A DNA stretch of 51,180 bases from JBNJDJ01 sp051744845. Its GTDB lineage: Bacteria; Bacillota; Clostridia; Peptostreptococcales; Acidaminobacteraceae. Every line of letters starts with the position of its first letter. Positions within the stretch are counted from its first letter, which is position 1. The notes beneath the pieces are model-generated. The model had not been told where the DNA came from. It did not search any database and was given only the letters and a program-made list of their open reading frames with translations. Location: assembly GCA_051744845.1 (NCBI GenBank), contig JBNJDJ010000007.1, positions 1 through 51,180 of the forward strand, written 5' to 3'. The position numbers were made by a program, and so were the translations under genes. Positions 51,164 to 51,180 of this stretch are shown piece after piece.

Positions 51164-51180
51164 GACCCATTAGCTCAGTT
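51164..51180 (+). tRNA. Start of a further tRNA, possibly Lys
   Basis: GACCCATTAGCTCAGTT runs off the window. It matches the acceptor and D-arm start typical of bacterial tRNA-Lys, but without the anticodon the identity is a guess. Confidence 0.6.

Noticed and set aside
50985..51170. Minus-strand reading frame of 61 codons over the tRNA genes
   Set aside because: It lies fully antisense to tRNA-Arg and tRNA-His and contains the false-protein strings typical of tRNA regions.
1..51180. CRISPR arrays, insertion sequences or prophage genes
   Set aside because: No regularly spaced repeats, transposase or integrase-like reading frames were seen.

Overview
This is an AT-rich stretch of a Bacillota chromosome, most likely from an anaerobic clostridial or Tissierellia-like lineage. 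The evidence is a T-box leader, an FMN riboswitch with an ECF riboflavin transporter, strong AGGAGG-type ribosome binding sites, lipoprotein-type ABC binding proteins, a pcrA-ligA-gatCAB operon and FliK/FlhB-like/YaaR flagellar genes. The genus cannot be fixed from the sequence alone. I saw no insertion sequences, prophage genes or CRISPR arrays.

Layout. (1) 1-12050 is a beta-glucan oligosaccharide operon. It holds a LacI-type repressor with two CelR-like operators, a sugar ABC importer without its own ATPase, a GH1 beta-glucosidase, two large inverting phosphorylases and a small cupin. Imported oligosaccharides would be split by phosphate to sugar 1-phosphate as well as hydrolysed. (2) 12164-18645 is a signalling island: a sensorless MCP-like protein, an OmpR-type response regulator, a YjiH-type membrane protein, a dCache histidine kinase and an unrecognised 501-residue coiled-coil protein. 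(3) 18723-25416 is housekeeping and transport: a cupin, a divergent znuACB-type metal importer, FMN riboswitch plus ribU, three tandem cold-shock genes, a HI0933-type flavoprotein and an EamA transporter. (4) 25459-27858 is a FliK-like, FlhB-like and YaaR trio, followed by a convergent M29 aminopeptidase.

(5) 29219-38076 covers translation and DNA metabolism: T-box plus asnA, then pcrA, ligA, gatC, gatA and gatB in one tight operon. (6) 38130-44385 is an oligopeptide ABC importer, oppBCDF-oppA, with a second promoter in front of oppA. (7) 44506-50653 is a run of seven genes without obvious terminators: a HypE/PurM-like protein, a three-domain cell-wall amidase, a complete partner-switching set (RsbW-like kinase, STAS antagonist, receiver-PP2C phosphatase), rdgB and a YfcE-like phosphoesterase. 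(8) 50642-51180 begins a tRNA cluster (Gly-TCC, Arg-TCT, His-GTG and the start of a fourth). A consensus promoter and a broken copy of the 5' half of tRNA-Gly lie ahead of it.

The most interesting points are the phosphorolytic glucan operon, the unrecognised coiled-coil gene coupled to the histidine kinase, the partner-switching module with no sigma factor beside it, the ambiguous T-box specifier ahead of asnA, and the tRNA-Gly remnant.
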